Source: an uncultured Oscillospiraceae bacterium
Lineage (GTDB): Bacteria; Bacillota; Clostridia; Oscillospirales; Oscillospiraceae
Length of the DNA: 41,725 nt
Direction of reading: 5' to 3'
NCBI GenBank assembly: GCA_937915075.1
Contig: CALDMA010000306.1
Span: 1 to 41,725, forward strand
Below are positions 33,664 through 41,309 of this stretch, in pieces. Both the position numbers and the translations under genes were made by a program. Within the stretch, counting starts at the first letter, position 1; every line of letters starts with the position of its first letter. The notes beneath the pieces are model-generated. The model was not told where the DNA came from and made no database searches. It worked only from the letters and a program-made list of their open reading frames with translations.

Positions 33664-33909
33664 ATGCACGGATGGTACAAGTCAAAATTCAAGCGAGATG
33701 AAGGAAAAGGCAACAGAATAGAATACAGGAGCGACGATTTTCCGGGTGTATCAGCGAATAGCTGCCTCGAGGAAATCCCACACGCCAACCGTGGCGGTAC
33801 GTGGACGCATAAGTATTACACTGTCGAGACCGATGATGGAAAATTTAAGAAGCAGTTCACAACGCTGAGAGACGCATTTGAGTTTGTGCAGAACGGAGGA
33901 CTGAAATGA
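33664..33909 (+). CDS. hypothetical early protein
   Basis: 81 residues, AAAGGAGAAGAGAG upstream. Basic start (MHGWYKSKFKRDEGKGNR), then aromatic strand-like stretches (YYTVETDDGKFKKQFTTLRD). No family recognised. Last bases overlap the next gene (ATGA). Confidence 0.6.
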   Translation: MHGWYKSKFKRDEGKGNRIEYRSDDFPGVSANSCLEEIPHANRGGTWTHKYYTVETDDGKFKKQFTTLRDAFEFVQNGGLK

Positions 33910-34190
33910 CACAGGAACGATTGAAGAGGGCGTCCGACGCGGTTGAACAGCTGCGACAGGCATGTCTCAAGCTTTCAAACATTGGCATCGAGGAATGCGA
34001 GGAAATGACACCAAACGACTTGATGCATAGCGGCCATCAGAAATTGTCATCACTCATATTCTGCGCCGGCCTCAAGGATGCAACAGAAAAACTCGTAGAT
34101 GCAAATGAACAGATACAGGACCTGATTAAGGGAATGGAGGAAGGAGAAAGTAATGAGAGTAAGCGTATACGTAAAGCCATCGAGACGTGA
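33906..34190 (+). CDS. hypothetical early protein
   Basis: 94 residues, helical throughout (RLKRASDAVEQLRQACLKLS; GLKDATEKLVDANEQIQDLI). No family recognised. Starts at an ATGA overlap and ends 38 bases inside the next gene. Confidence 0.6.
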   Translation: MTQERLKRASDAVEQLRQACLKLSNIGIEECEEMTPNDLMHSGHQKLSSLIFCAGLKDATEKLVDANEQIQDLIKGMEEGESNESKRIRKAIET

Positions 34191-34440
34191 CATTCAGCGC
34201 CTTCGTCGCCTGGATCGGAAGCTCGACCGAATGCAGCGAGTAGCAGAGCGTCACATCAAGGGGATCGGTGATTTCATCGGCATAGCAGCCGTCGGAATCG
34301 GACTTGTTGTGTTCCTGGTGGGAATCATGGCAGCCGATTCGGTTTCCACAGAAGAGCTAGCCACATGGCTTTTCATTACAACGGGCGGTCTGCTGACTGC
34401 GGTTGCCGGTAGCTGGCTCCTCTGGTGGATGAGGAGGTAG
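34153..34440 (+). CDS. two-helix membrane protein
   Basis: 95 residues, GGAAGGAGAAAGTA upstream. A basic arginine-rich N-terminal stretch (residues 10-35) is followed by membrane helices FIGIAAVGIGLVVFLVGIM and LFITTGGLLTAVAGSWLLW and a basic C-terminus (MRR), giving cytosolic ends. No family recognised. Confidence 0.65.
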   Translation: MRVSVYVKPSRRDIQRLRRLDRKLDRMQRVAERHIKGIGDFIGIAAVGIGLVVFLVGIMAADSVSTEELATWLFITTGGLLTAVAGSWLLWWMRR

Positions 34441-34442
34441 AG

Positions 34443-34658
34443 ATGACGGGGTACTGCAATGGCGACGTAATCAACAATATTCCAACGCCAAATGGCACAC
34501 GCTTCATCGTGGCGCGGTTGGCAGACACAGAGCATTGGTATTACGGGGCCTACGATAGTCTGAGCAAAGCACTGGATGTGGCGGATCAGGTGCATGGAAA
34601 AGTTTTTGACCTAGCAGATTTACTGCTGGTTTCGTTTACAAAAAAGGAGGAAATATGA
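34443..34658 (+). CDS. hypothetical early protein
   Basis: 71 residues from the ATG after GAGGAGGTAGAG. Strand-rich start (TRFIVARLADTEHWYYGAYD) and helix after it. No family recognised. Overlaps the next gene by four bases. Confidence 0.6.
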   Translation: MTGYCNGDVINNIPTPNGTRFIVARLADTEHWYYGAYDSLSKALDVADQVHGKVFDLADLLLVSFTKKEEI

Positions 34659-35014
34659 AATTGCCAAAAATGAAAAATAGCAACGTTGAGAATGCTGAGC
34701 TTCTCGGAAGAGTGCGCGCAACAGTAGCGTTACTGAAGTCATTGCAGTCTTCTGGATACACACAGGCAAGCTGTGTAATCCGCATCCTGAATGGCGCAGA
34801 TTCATACGACGTGTACGGAAGGGTTTGTGCCTTCGTGGGATACATGGAATCAAATAAATACCCTTACGATTTCGAGACGGCTGCCTATCGCGCGATCCTT
34901 GGAGAAGATTTCTTGGAGCAAAAGGATGAACCAGAGCATGAAGCAAGCGCTACACAGGATGAATTGTCGAGTATCCTAATCACGCCTGAGGCGCGAGGCG
35001 CGATCTTCTATTGA
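34655..35014 (+). CDS. hypothetical early protein
   Basis: 119 residues, AAAAAGGAGGAAAT upstream (inside the previous gene). Helical core (ENAELLGRVRATVALLKSLQ) and an acidic tail. No family recognised. It is the last gene before the structured leader at 35021-35102. Confidence 0.6.
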   Translation: MKLPKMKNSNVENAELLGRVRATVALLKSLQSSGYTQASCVIRILNGADSYDVYGRVCAFVGYMESNKYPYDFETAAYRAILGEDFLEQKDEPEHEASATQDELSSILITPEARGAIFY

Positions 35015-35020
35015 AGAAAA

Positions 35021-35102
35021 GGCATGAACAAGCGGCAACTTGTTCACGCCAAGGAGTTTGTCCACACGGACAACTCCACTATATCACAAAGTGGAGATTT
35101 TT
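35021..35102 (+). promoter_or_regulatory. tandem hairpins controlling the 35106 gene
   Basis: Hairpin 1: TGAACAAG/CTTGTTCA (35025-35032 / 35039-35046), extended by GGC/GCC. Hairpin 2: GGAGTTTGTCC/GGACAACTCC (35053-35063 / 35068-35077). Hairpin 3: CTCCACT/AGTGGAG (35074-35080 / 35090-35096) then ATTTTT. Hairpins 2 and 3 share CTCC and exclude each other. Hairpin 3 hides the GGAG ribosome binding site of the next gene and could also end transcription. Confidence 0.6.
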
Positions 35103-35105
35103 AAC

Positions 35106-35381
35106 ATGAATAGTGACATGAATTATTCAGAAGATGAGCTGGAGCTGTACGCGAAGGTGAAGGATTACGGGAAGAGTACCGGTAACGGTGACACGCTGTA
35201 CGACATGACAGTTGAGATCCCGGTCAAGGTATGGATCACAGTGGAGGCAGCAGACGAGCATGAAGCTGTTGTAGCAGCGACGGATGCTCTGACGGGTATC
35301 CTGTCTGGTGCGGATGATATCGACGATTATAACGAGATCGACGGCATGAAAGCGTCGGTTGTCGAGACAAGGAGGGCATGA
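35106..35381 (+). CDS. hypothetical acidic early protein
   Basis: 91 residues from the ATG nine bases after GTGGAG. Very acidic, with a strand pair (MTVEIPVKVWITVEAAD) then helix. No family recognised. Translation is probably controlled by the hairpins upstream. Overlaps the HD gene by four bases. Confidence 0.6.
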   Translation: MNSDMNYSEDELELYAKVKDYGKSTGNGDTLYDMTVEIPVKVWITVEAADEHEAVVAATDALTGILSGADDIDDYNEIDGMKASVVETRRA

Positions 35382-36016
35382 TGAATACTACATGTGAGAT
35401 TGAGTTTGACGATCAGAAAATCGTATTCTGTGATCCGCTCACGATGGCACCGGAAAAGGTGACCGAAACGATTCACGACCTCCTGAAGGAGGTGACGGAG
35501 ATCGGAAATCAGGTAGGCATTGTGAGGCTGATTCACTGCATGACGGACGGGGGGTACTTCGAGTCTCCGTGCAGCGGAGCAAACCACCTCGCAGTGCGCG
35601 GAGGACTTGCACGGCATTCACTGAATGTGCTCAAGACAATGATGCAGCTTCAATATGAGCTGAAGTCCAGTGCGACAATCCAGGATATTGTCTATTGCTC
35701 GCTTCTGCATGATCTCGGAAAGATGGGTGACCACGGGAAACCAAATTACGTGCCAAACTTCCTGAAATCCGGTGCAATCAGTTCATCGAAACCGTATTGC
35801 ACGACATCAGAGCTCCCGTATATGGATCACGAGGTTCGGTCTCTGATGATTGCAGAGAGATACATCAGACTCACAGCAGAGCAGGAACAGGCGATTCTCT
35901 ATCACAACGGTCTGTATGGATCATTCAAGTACCAGATCCCAGGAAAGGAGACACCACTCTATTTGCTTCTGCATTTCGCGGATATGTGGTGCTCCCACGT
36001 GACGGAGGTGAGATGA
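35378..36016 (+). CDS. HD-domain phosphohydrolase
   Basis: 212 residues, AGGAGGGC upstream with two adjacent ATGs. Metal ligands H80 (GGLARHS) and H111-D112 (LLHDLGK), a later YHNGLYG and a final HFADMW aspartate make a full HD set. HD proteins hydrolyse phosphoesters, often nucleotides; a role in nucleotide metabolism or counter-defence is plausible. Its stop overlaps the ERF gene (ATGATGA). Confidence 0.8.
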   Translation: MMNTTCEIEFDDQKIVFCDPLTMAPEKVTETIHDLLKEVTEIGNQVGIVRLIHCMTDGGYFESPCSGANHLAVRGGLARHSLNVLKTMMQLQYELKSSATIQDIVYCSLLHDLGKMGDHGKPNYVPNFLKSGAISSSKPYCTTSELPYMDHEVRSLMIAERYIRLTAEQEQAILYHNGLYGSFKYQIPGKETPLYLLLHFADMWCSHVTEVR

Positions 36017-36672
36017 TGGATGAGATGCTCAACAACTTTCAAAAACTCGCGCATGTTCAGAAGAAGCTGAAGGCTCCCAAAAGCCAGTACAACAGTTTCG
36101 GAAAGTACAGTTATCGAAACTGCGAGGATATTCTCGAAGCAGTGAAGCCTCTTCTTGATGAGGTGAAGGCAGTAATTACTATTCACGATGAGTTGGTTTC
36201 CATCGGAGATCGATACTATGTGAAGGCGACAGCGACCTTTGTAGACTACGCGTCTTCCTGCTACAACCCTATCTGTTCCACTGCGTATGCACGTGAGGAT
36301 GAATCTAAGAAGGGTATGGACGGAAGCCAGATCACCGGATCGGCAAGCTCATATGCTCGTAAATACGCCCTGAACGGTCTCCTGTTGATCGATGATACAA
36401 AGGATGCTGATACAACGAACACTGGAGCGACGAACTCCGGAACGAGCTCTCAGAAGGCAGCGAGCAACAGTACTTCAAGTCTGATGACGGAGCAGCATTA
36501 CAACATTCTCATCAAGGCATGTGGTAATGCGAAGGGCATTTCGAATGCAGAGCAGTTCTGGAAGGACCGGTATAAGGTGAAGTCTCTGGCGGACATCCCG
36601 GATGAGAACTTCGACTTTATTCTCACCGGCATGAAGTGTGACAGAAATGGAAACTATATCGGTTCGAGATAA
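36013..36672 (+). CDS. erf: ERF-family single-strand annealing protein
   Basis: 219 residues, GGAGGTGAG upstream. The N-terminal 130 residues match the ERF pattern (LAHVQKKLKAPKSQYNSFGK; YSYRNCEDILEAVKPLL; GSASSYARKYALNGLLLIDD), the core that anneals complementary DNA strands in recombination and replication. A T/N/S linker then leads to a helical C-terminal domain (MTEQHYNILIKACGNAKG). It sits with NinB-like and HNH-like genes in a recombination block. Confidence 0.9.
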   Translation: MMDEMLNNFQKLAHVQKKLKAPKSQYNSFGKYSYRNCEDILEAVKPLLDEVKAVITIHDELVSIGDRYYVKATATFVDYASSCYNPICSTAYAREDESKKGMDGSQITGSASSYARKYALNGLLLIDDTKDADTTNTGATNSGTSSQKAASNSTSSLMTEQHYNILIKACGNAKGISNAEQFWKDRYKVKSLADIPDENFDFILTGMKCDRNGNYIGSR

Positions 36673-37198
36673 AACGAAAAAGGATCTGGTGCTCGACATA
36701 GGGCGTTTGATTCTTTCTCTGGCAGATGGTGAGAGATACGACCTCAGTATCAAGAAGCACCGAGATCCACGGAGTAGGACCGCCAATGCCTACTACCACG
36801 AACTCCTCACGAAGTACGCGGAATGGGCAGGCGTTCCGAAGGAATTTGTCCATAACTCATTGCTGTCGAGTTATGGACGAGCACTGCTCGATGCAAATGG
36901 AAACTTCCTGTTCGAGTCCCATGCAGAAGAAGGCTTCGACTATCGGATGCAGGGATTCGGACAGAATCATCTGTATCCATCGCAGACGACCTTCTACCGT
37001 ACGATCAGAGGAAAGAACGTATTGTACAGAGACTATTACATCCTCCAATCATCAGCAGACATGAACACGGCGGAGTTCTCACGCCTGGTCGATGGTCTGA
37101 TCCAGGAGATCAAAGGCTCCGGAGCAGAGATCGAGACCATGACACCACAGGAACTAGAAAGGCTGAAGGGCTATGAAGTACAAGTCAATCATTATTAA
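36647..37198 (+). CDS. NinB-like recombination protein
   Basis: 183 residues from ATG 36647 (a GTG at 36638 is possible; neither has a strong ribosome binding site). KKHRDPRSRTANAYYHELLT and FSRLVDGLIQEIKGSGAEIE then TMTPQELERL match NinB/Orf-type phage recombination mediators, which bind single-stranded DNA and help load annealing proteins. Adjacent to ERF and overlapping its end. The N-terminal part is more diverged than the C-terminal signature. Confidence 0.7.
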   Translation: METISVRDKTKKDLVLDIGRLILSLADGERYDLSIKKHRDPRSRTANAYYHELLTKYAEWAGVPKEFVHNSLLSSYGRALLDANGNFLFESHAEEGFDYRMQGFGQNHLYPSQTTFYRTIRGKNVLYRDYYILQSSADMNTAEFSRLVDGLIQEIKGSGAEIETMTPQELERLKGYEVQVNHY

Positions 37199-37475
37199 CC
37201 CAGAGGATCACCGCTGCGCGATCTGCGGCAGCATGATCAATCTGGAATGGCACCATTGTATTCACGGAACCGCCAACCGGAAATGGGCGGATGCCTACGG
37301 CCTTACGGTGTGGCTCTGTCACGACTGCCACCGACATATCCACGATGATGCTGCATGGCGAGAGCGCGACCAGCAGCTTGAAGCGACAGCACAGCGCAAG
37401 TTCGAAGACAAATACAGCCCGGACGCGCACCGTCTGTGGATGCAGATCTTCGGCAAGAACTACCTGGACGATTAA
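37173..37475 (+). CDS. HNH-like zinc protein
   Basis: 100 residues, AGGCTGAAGGGC region upstream. CAIC (17-20), then EWHHCIHG, then CHDCHRHIH give a zinc ribbon with a His-rich centre as in HNH-type or DUF968 phage nucleases. It probably binds or cuts branched DNA in recombination. Overlaps the NinB-like gene by 26 bases. Confidence 0.75.
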   Translation: MKYKSIIINPEDHRCAICGSMINLEWHHCIHGTANRKWADAYGLTVWLCHDCHRHIHDDAAWRERDQQLEATAQRKFEDKYSPDAHRLWMQIFGKNYLDD

Positions 37476-37565
37476 GGAATAGGCCTTAATCAATATAGAT
37501 TGAATTGCTTGCAGTTCAGCGAGGGTTCATCTGAATTAGTCATACGACGTAACTGTAGACATTGG

Positions 37566-37591
37566 TCACCCTGGACTGAATCCCAGGGTGA
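37566..37591 (+). promoter_or_regulatory. hairpin just upstream of the replication gene
   Basis: TCACCCTGG (37566-37574) and CCAGGGTGA (37583-37591) form a perfect 9-bp stem with an 8-base loop, directly before the AAAGGAG ribosome binding site. It may protect the message or tune translation. Confidence 0.5.
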
Positions 37592-37603
37592 GAAAGGAGC
37601 GAC

Positions 37604-38338
37604 ATGGCAACATCATTTCTCATATATGAGAGTTGGTCCACGCTCATCACAAATCTACCAACCGAACAAGCCGGAGAGCTCATCAAAGCACTGTGTGCAC
37701 ACCACCTCGGGCAAGAGATCGAAATCTCCGATCCTGCAGTAAATGCCATCTATATGATGGCTGCCGCAAAGATGGACGAGGATATAGCGAAATATAGCGA
37801 GAAGTCTGCGAAAAAGGCCAATGCCGCGCAGAAGCGATGGGGAGGAAAAGCAAAAGCGGCTGACGAAGTGCAGAAGGATGCAATGCAAACGGATGCAAAA
37901 GCAGAAAGTGCAATGCAGTGCAATGCAAAAGATGCATATGCAATGCAAACGGACGTTTTGCATGGAAACTTAAACTATAACTCAAACTATAACTATAAAG
38001 AAACATCCTCTAGAGAGGATGTAAAGAAAGCTGCTTCGCAGCAGCCGCCCTCCATCGAGGATGTGAGATCGTTCGCGAGGGATGAGGGGCTAACGGGTTT
38101 CAATGCGGACACGTTCTGGAACTACTACGAGTCGAAGGCCTGGAAGATCGGTGGTGAGAATATGGCGGACTGGCGAGCAGCTGTGCGCTGTTGGCACGCA
38201 AGAGACCGCGGCAAGCCTTCTGTTCGTTCGCCAAACCAGTTCTGCAATATCCCTAAGCAGGATGTAGATTACGACGCTATCGCGTCAGCAAGGAGGAGAC
38301 ATGACACAGTGCGAGTTAATCCTGAATGCCCTGTCTGA
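37604..38338 (+). CDS. replication protein (DUF6291-like N-terminus)
   Basis: 244 residues, AAAGGAGCGAC upstream. The N-terminal ~90 residues (MATSFLIYESWSTLITNLPT; EQAGELIKALCAHHLG) resemble DUF6291, found in clostridial phage replication proteins; the C-terminal part (FARDEGLTGFNADTFWNYYE) resembles DnaD-like helicase-loading regions. Between them is a low-complexity linker encoded by DNA repeats (iterons). This mirrors lambda O, where the initiator gene contains the origin it binds. Probably the phage replication initiator or helicase loader. Confidence 0.75.
   Translation: MATSFLIYESWSTLITNLPTEQAGELIKALCAHHLGQEIEISDPAVNAIYMMAAAKMDEDIAKYSEKSAKKANAAQKRWGGKAKAADEVQKDAMQTDAKAESAMQCNAKDAYAMQTDVLHGNLNYNSNYNYKETSSREDVKKAASQQPPSIEDVRSFARDEGLTGFNADTFWNYYESKAWKIGGENMADWRAAVRCWHARDRGKPSVRSPNQFCNIPKQDVDYDAIASARRRHDTVRVNPECPV
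37878..38000 (+). other. putative replication origin inside the replication gene
   Basis: TGCAATGCA occurs four times, at 37879, 37909, 37919 and 37939 (spacings 30, 10 and 20). ATGCAATGCAAACGGA occurs twice, 60 bp apart. Directly after comes an AT-rich stretch with AACTATAA at 37973, 37985 and 37991. Iterons followed by an unwinding-type element is the layout of lambda-like origins. Confidence 0.65.
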
Positions 38339-38519
38339 TGGCGGGACCATTACGAACATGGAAGCGGTCGAGAATCTCGGAATCGCTCGTCTGGCTTCCA
38401 GAGTGCATGATCTCCGCCGGAGGGGATACAACATCGGTTCCACATGGGAGACAGGCCACAACAGGCGTGGAGATCCATGCAGATACCGGAGATATTATCT
38501 CGTGAAGGAGAGTAAATGA
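38301..38519 (+). CDS. small helix-turn-helix protein
   Basis: 72 residues, AAGGAGGAGACATG at the start (in the previous gene). Winged-helix pattern: ILNALSDGGTITNMEAVENL, GIARLASRVHDLRRRGYNIG, then a short basic wing (RYRRYYLV). A phage DNA-binding protein of unknown target. Overlaps both neighbours. Confidence 0.7.
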   Translation: MTQCELILNALSDGGTITNMEAVENLGIARLASRVHDLRRRGYNIGSTWETGHNRRGDPCRYRRYYLVKESK

Positions 38520-38746
38520 GCGAGTCTACGGCAATCAAATGTCCACTGTTTCGTAACGTTATACGGACAAACAAGGGCCAATTTCAGGGAGTGGAATGCA
38601 TCCAGGACCAGAATCTGGGCTTTGACGTGACTCACATTGTCCGCTTGCGGAACAAGGAGGATCTCCGCGACTATCTGGAAATCTTCTGCGAGGACCTGTA
38701 CGAGACCTGCCCATATTACCAGGCGTTCACGAGGGAATGGAAATAA
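38516..38746 (+). CDS. small cysteine-containing hypothetical protein
   Basis: 76 residues, GAAGGAGAGTAAATG at the start. Four cysteines (in IKCPLF, VECIQ, FCEDL and TCPYY) could bind a metal. No family recognised. Last gene before the long non-coding repeat region. Confidence 0.6.
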   Translation: MSESTAIKCPLFRNVIRTNKGQFQGVECIQDQNLGFDVTHIVRLRNKEDLRDYLEIFCEDLYETCPYYQAFTREWK

Positions 38747-39571
38747 GCGATAAAAGAAAAAATGAGCGATGGATTTGCACAGAATTGAACCGCATTGCCA
38801 CGGAGTAGCGAAGTACTGCCTTGCAGCGGCGATGGTTGGCAGCGTTTGGCGAAGGCTGAGTAAGGCATACCATCGTTTTGAATAGCAAAGAATGGCTAAG
38901 GAAAGGCAAGGATAGAGCCGCGTGGGAAGCGGCGGAAATGCATCGATTGGCTGTGTTTTGCGATGGCGCCGCAATGACACGAAGGGCAGGGCAAAGCAAG
39001 GGCAGAGCAGCGAATAGCAATGCTGTGTGCTGTGGCTGGGTGAAGATGGGAATCGTATTGCAGTGGAGCGGCAGAGAGCCGCTAAGTATGGCAAAGCAAT
39101 GGCTTGGCAAAGACGCGAATAGCAGAGCGAAGGAATGGAAAAGATATGTATCGTTTGCTCAGCAATGGTAATGCATGGTGACGCAAAGATATGATTAGCG
39201 AGGCCGTGGAGAAGCGTAGAGCAGAGAAGCTTAGAACTGCACCGAATCGCGGCGGCTAAGCTATGTGCCGAAAAGCATGGCTATGGCTATGCATTGCGGT
39301 GCTACGGAGTAGCGCTGCTCCGGACCGTATTACATTGATTGGCAATGGCAAAGAAACGCAAAGATAGCCTTGAGAAGCAATGGCTTGGAGTAGTGTTGCA
39401 CCGCTAGGGCGAGGAAACGCAAAGATGTGCACGTATATGCAATGGCACTGAACTGTGCTGAATGGCAGGGCAAAGGAATTGCCAAGCTGGGCGAGGCATT
39501 GAAAAGCTATGGAGTAGCTTAGAGCGGCGTCGGTTTGATCGGCAACGGTTTTTAGAAAAGGAGTTTAAAAC
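38747..39571 (+). repeat. 825-bp non-coding, purine-rich degenerate repeat region
   Basis: No convincing gene lies here. The plus strand is rich in G and A and built from recurring short tokens: GCAATGG (five clear copies), AACGCAAAGAT or GACGCAAAGAT (three), GGAGTAG (38802, 39306, 39389, 39510), GCAAAG, GCGAAG. In places the tokens step at about five bases (GGCAG GGCAA AGCAA). Some GGAGTAG copies start hairpins (GGAGTAGCGCTGCTCC). It ends at the ribosome binding site of the 39572 gene. It may be a structured RNA, a DNA-binding array or a degenerate microsatellite. Confidence 0.6.
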
Positions 39572-40183
39572 ATGGAGAAGTTACACGTTAGATTAACATT
39601 TACGGAAGAAGTGCTGGGAACAGCGAACGCAGACAAGAATGTGCATAGCGAGTTTATTGCGAGCAAGGCACCGGACGCGCCAAGCCGCGAGGAAGAGGTG
39701 GCCACACTCGGTGCGGACGAGGTCGAGCACAAGGAGATGACTGTATTCCCACGTATGGAGGATGGCGAGACACCAATGTTCTGGGACTACCAGATCAAGG
39801 GATTTTTCAAGGACACATGTAGTGCATTGTCCAGATGCAAGGGGCAGGACTATTCGAAGCACAGCTGCGGGCTGAAGGCGTTCAAGAAGGTGATTGATGG
39901 ATGCCTGTTTGTATTTCCACGAAAGATTCCGGTTCACATGGCCGGACCGATGGGGAACTGCCAGCGGCCGCTGAGAGCTCAGACGGCGCAGGGCGACCGG
40001 GTGGCGCTCGCCAACAGCGAGGCGATTCCGGCAGGATCGCAGATCGAGTTCACAGTGGAATGCCTGAATGATGATGTGGATATCATTCGTGAGTGGCTGA
40101 ATTACGGACGGTACAAGGGCATTGGACAGTGGCGAAATTCAGGAAAGGGCCGCTTTGAGTGGGAGGAAATCAAAGAGGAGTAA
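39572..40183 (+). CDS. hypothetical protein with RAMP-like glycine-rich loop
   Basis: 203 residues, AAAAGGAGTTTAAAAC upstream. The C-terminus contains YGRYKGIGQWRNSGKGRF, a GxGxxxxxGxG loop like that of the RAMP superfamily (Cas5/6/7-type RNA-binding proteins), preceded by strand and helix (SQIEFTVECLNDDVDIIREW). The middle has QTAQGDRVALANSE. The family is common in gut phages but, as far as I know, has no function assigned. Its position right after the repeat region makes an RNA-binding role worth testing. The fold is inferred only from the loop. Confidence 0.65.
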   Translation: MEKLHVRLTFTEEVLGTANADKNVHSEFIASKAPDAPSREEEVATLGADEVEHKEMTVFPRMEDGETPMFWDYQIKGFFKDTCSALSRCKGQDYSKHSCGLKAFKKVIDGCLFVFPRKIPVHMAGPMGNCQRPLRAQTAQGDRVALANSEAIPAGSQIEFTVECLNDDVDIIREWLNYGRYKGIGQWRNSGKGRFEWEEIKEE

Positions 40184-40195
40184 GAAGGACGCAGC

Positions 40196-40270
40196 ATGTT
40201 GGATCTAATATTTTTGATTACAGTGATGGTGATGACTGTGCTGATCACGGTCTTCGTGCTCTGGAGGTGA
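40196..40270 (+). CDS. 24-residue membrane peptide
   Basis: A single hydrophobic helix (MLDLIFLITVMVMTVLITVF) ending in basic residues, 12 bases after the previous stop with AAGAAGGA upstream. Its stop overlaps the GGAGGTGA ribosome binding site of the next gene. Too short for homology judgement. Confidence 0.4.
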   Translation: MLDLIFLITVMVMTVLITVFVLWR

Positions 40271-40277
40271 GAGTGAA

Positions 40278-40986
40278 ATGAAAGCTTATTGCTTGTTTGA
40301 ACAAAGTGGCACTTTCAAAAATGAGTTCAAAAAGCTCGGAATCGAAGCCTATGACTACGACATTCGTAACGACTTCGGACAGACGGATTTTGTAGTTGAT
40401 CTCTTCTCTGAAATTCAAAAGGCTTACGAGGGATGGGAATCTATCTTCGATCAAATGGTGGGGGGGGGAAGACGTGATCATGGCATTCTTCCCATGCACA
40501 AGATTTGAGGCGAAAGTTCCACTTGGGTTCCGAGGAGAAATGACGCAGCAGCGGAGCTGGGGAGACTTGAAAAAGCTTCAGTACAGCATGAAGCTCCACG
40601 GAGAGTTGCATGAGCTATACGAAAAGCTGTGTGAGTTGACGGTCGTTGCGGAGAGAAAAAAGCTCAGGATGGTTATAGAGAACCCGGCCACGCAGCCGCA
40701 TTACCTCACAACGTACTGGTGTATCAAGCCGACCGTAATAGACAAAGACAGGACGGATGATGGGGACTATTACAAGAAACCGACACAGTACTTTTTTATC
40801 GGATTCAAGCCATCGTTCAACCTTGTGATGGAGCCACTTGATTTTGTTGAAACCAGAACCATTGGAAACACCAAGGCGACGGAAACAACATCAAGGCAAG
40901 TCGAGCGAAGCATGATGCATCCGCAGTATGCGCGACGATTTATAAAAAAATATATTCTGCCAGCCAGCAACATGAAGAAAGGATAG
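40278..40986 (+). pseudogene. C5-methyltransferase-like gene with frameshift in a G9 tract
   Basis: Two frames, 40278-40508 and 40396-40986, belong to one protein. The first begins MKAYCLFEQSGTF (AdoMet-type motif I) after GGAGGTGA; the second carries MAFFPCTRFE (motif IV-like PC) and IENPATQPHYL (motif VI-like EN). The frames break at nine Gs (40460-40468); eight Gs would join VGG to EDVIMAFFPC as one ~235-residue protein. The motifs fit DNA cytosine-C5 methyltransferase-like phage proteins, although the set is shorter than in classical enzymes. Sequencing error, phase variation or true decay are all possible. Confidence 0.75.
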
Positions 40987-40994
40987 TTAGACTA

Positions 40995-41309
40995 ATGAAC
41001 GATAGAAATTTTACCAGAAGTGATGTCCATATCATGGACTACATTGGAGAACCGGCCATGCTTGAAATGGCAGCGGAGGAGTGCGTGGAACTTTCACACG
41101 CGCTCCTGAAGCTCTCCAGGATCGAGAGAAAGGAAAACCCGACGCCGGTCACACGAGAGGAAGCATTCAAAAACATTCGTGAAGAGTGGACTGATGTGTT
41201 TTTATGCTGCGCGGATGAACTCGGGCTGAGTGTTGATTGGAACCAGAAGGAGATGAAGAGGCAGCGATTTGAGAAGAGATGGGAGGAAGCACATGAAGTA
41301 CACGATTGA
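40995..41309 (+). CDS. MazG-like protein, copy 2
   Basis: 104 residues, homologous along its length to the 91-residue gene at 183-458 (IGEPAMLEM, LKLSRI, ENPTP, REEWTDV, WNQ, RWEEAHEVHD). ExxE and EExxD motifs are kept: EECVELSHALLKLSR and EEWTDVFLC. It carries a longer N-terminus. The start has no strong ribosome binding site (AAGAAAGGATAG, 10 bases away). Likely NTP pyrophosphohydrolase-type; duplicated with the gene that follows. Confidence 0.65.
   Translation: MNDRNFTRSDVHIMDYIGEPAMLEMAAEECVELSHALLKLSRIERKENPTPVTREEAFKNIREEWTDVFLCCADELGLSVDWNQKEMKRQRFEKRWEEAHEVHD

Noticed and set aside
38495..39171. Open frames of 97-199 residues on both strands in the repeat region
   Set aside because: Low-complexity products, non-ATG or unsupported starts and no ribosome binding sites; they follow from the short repeats.
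38747..39571. CRISPR array
   Set aside because: No direct repeats of 20-40 bases with regular spacers; only short degenerate tokens.
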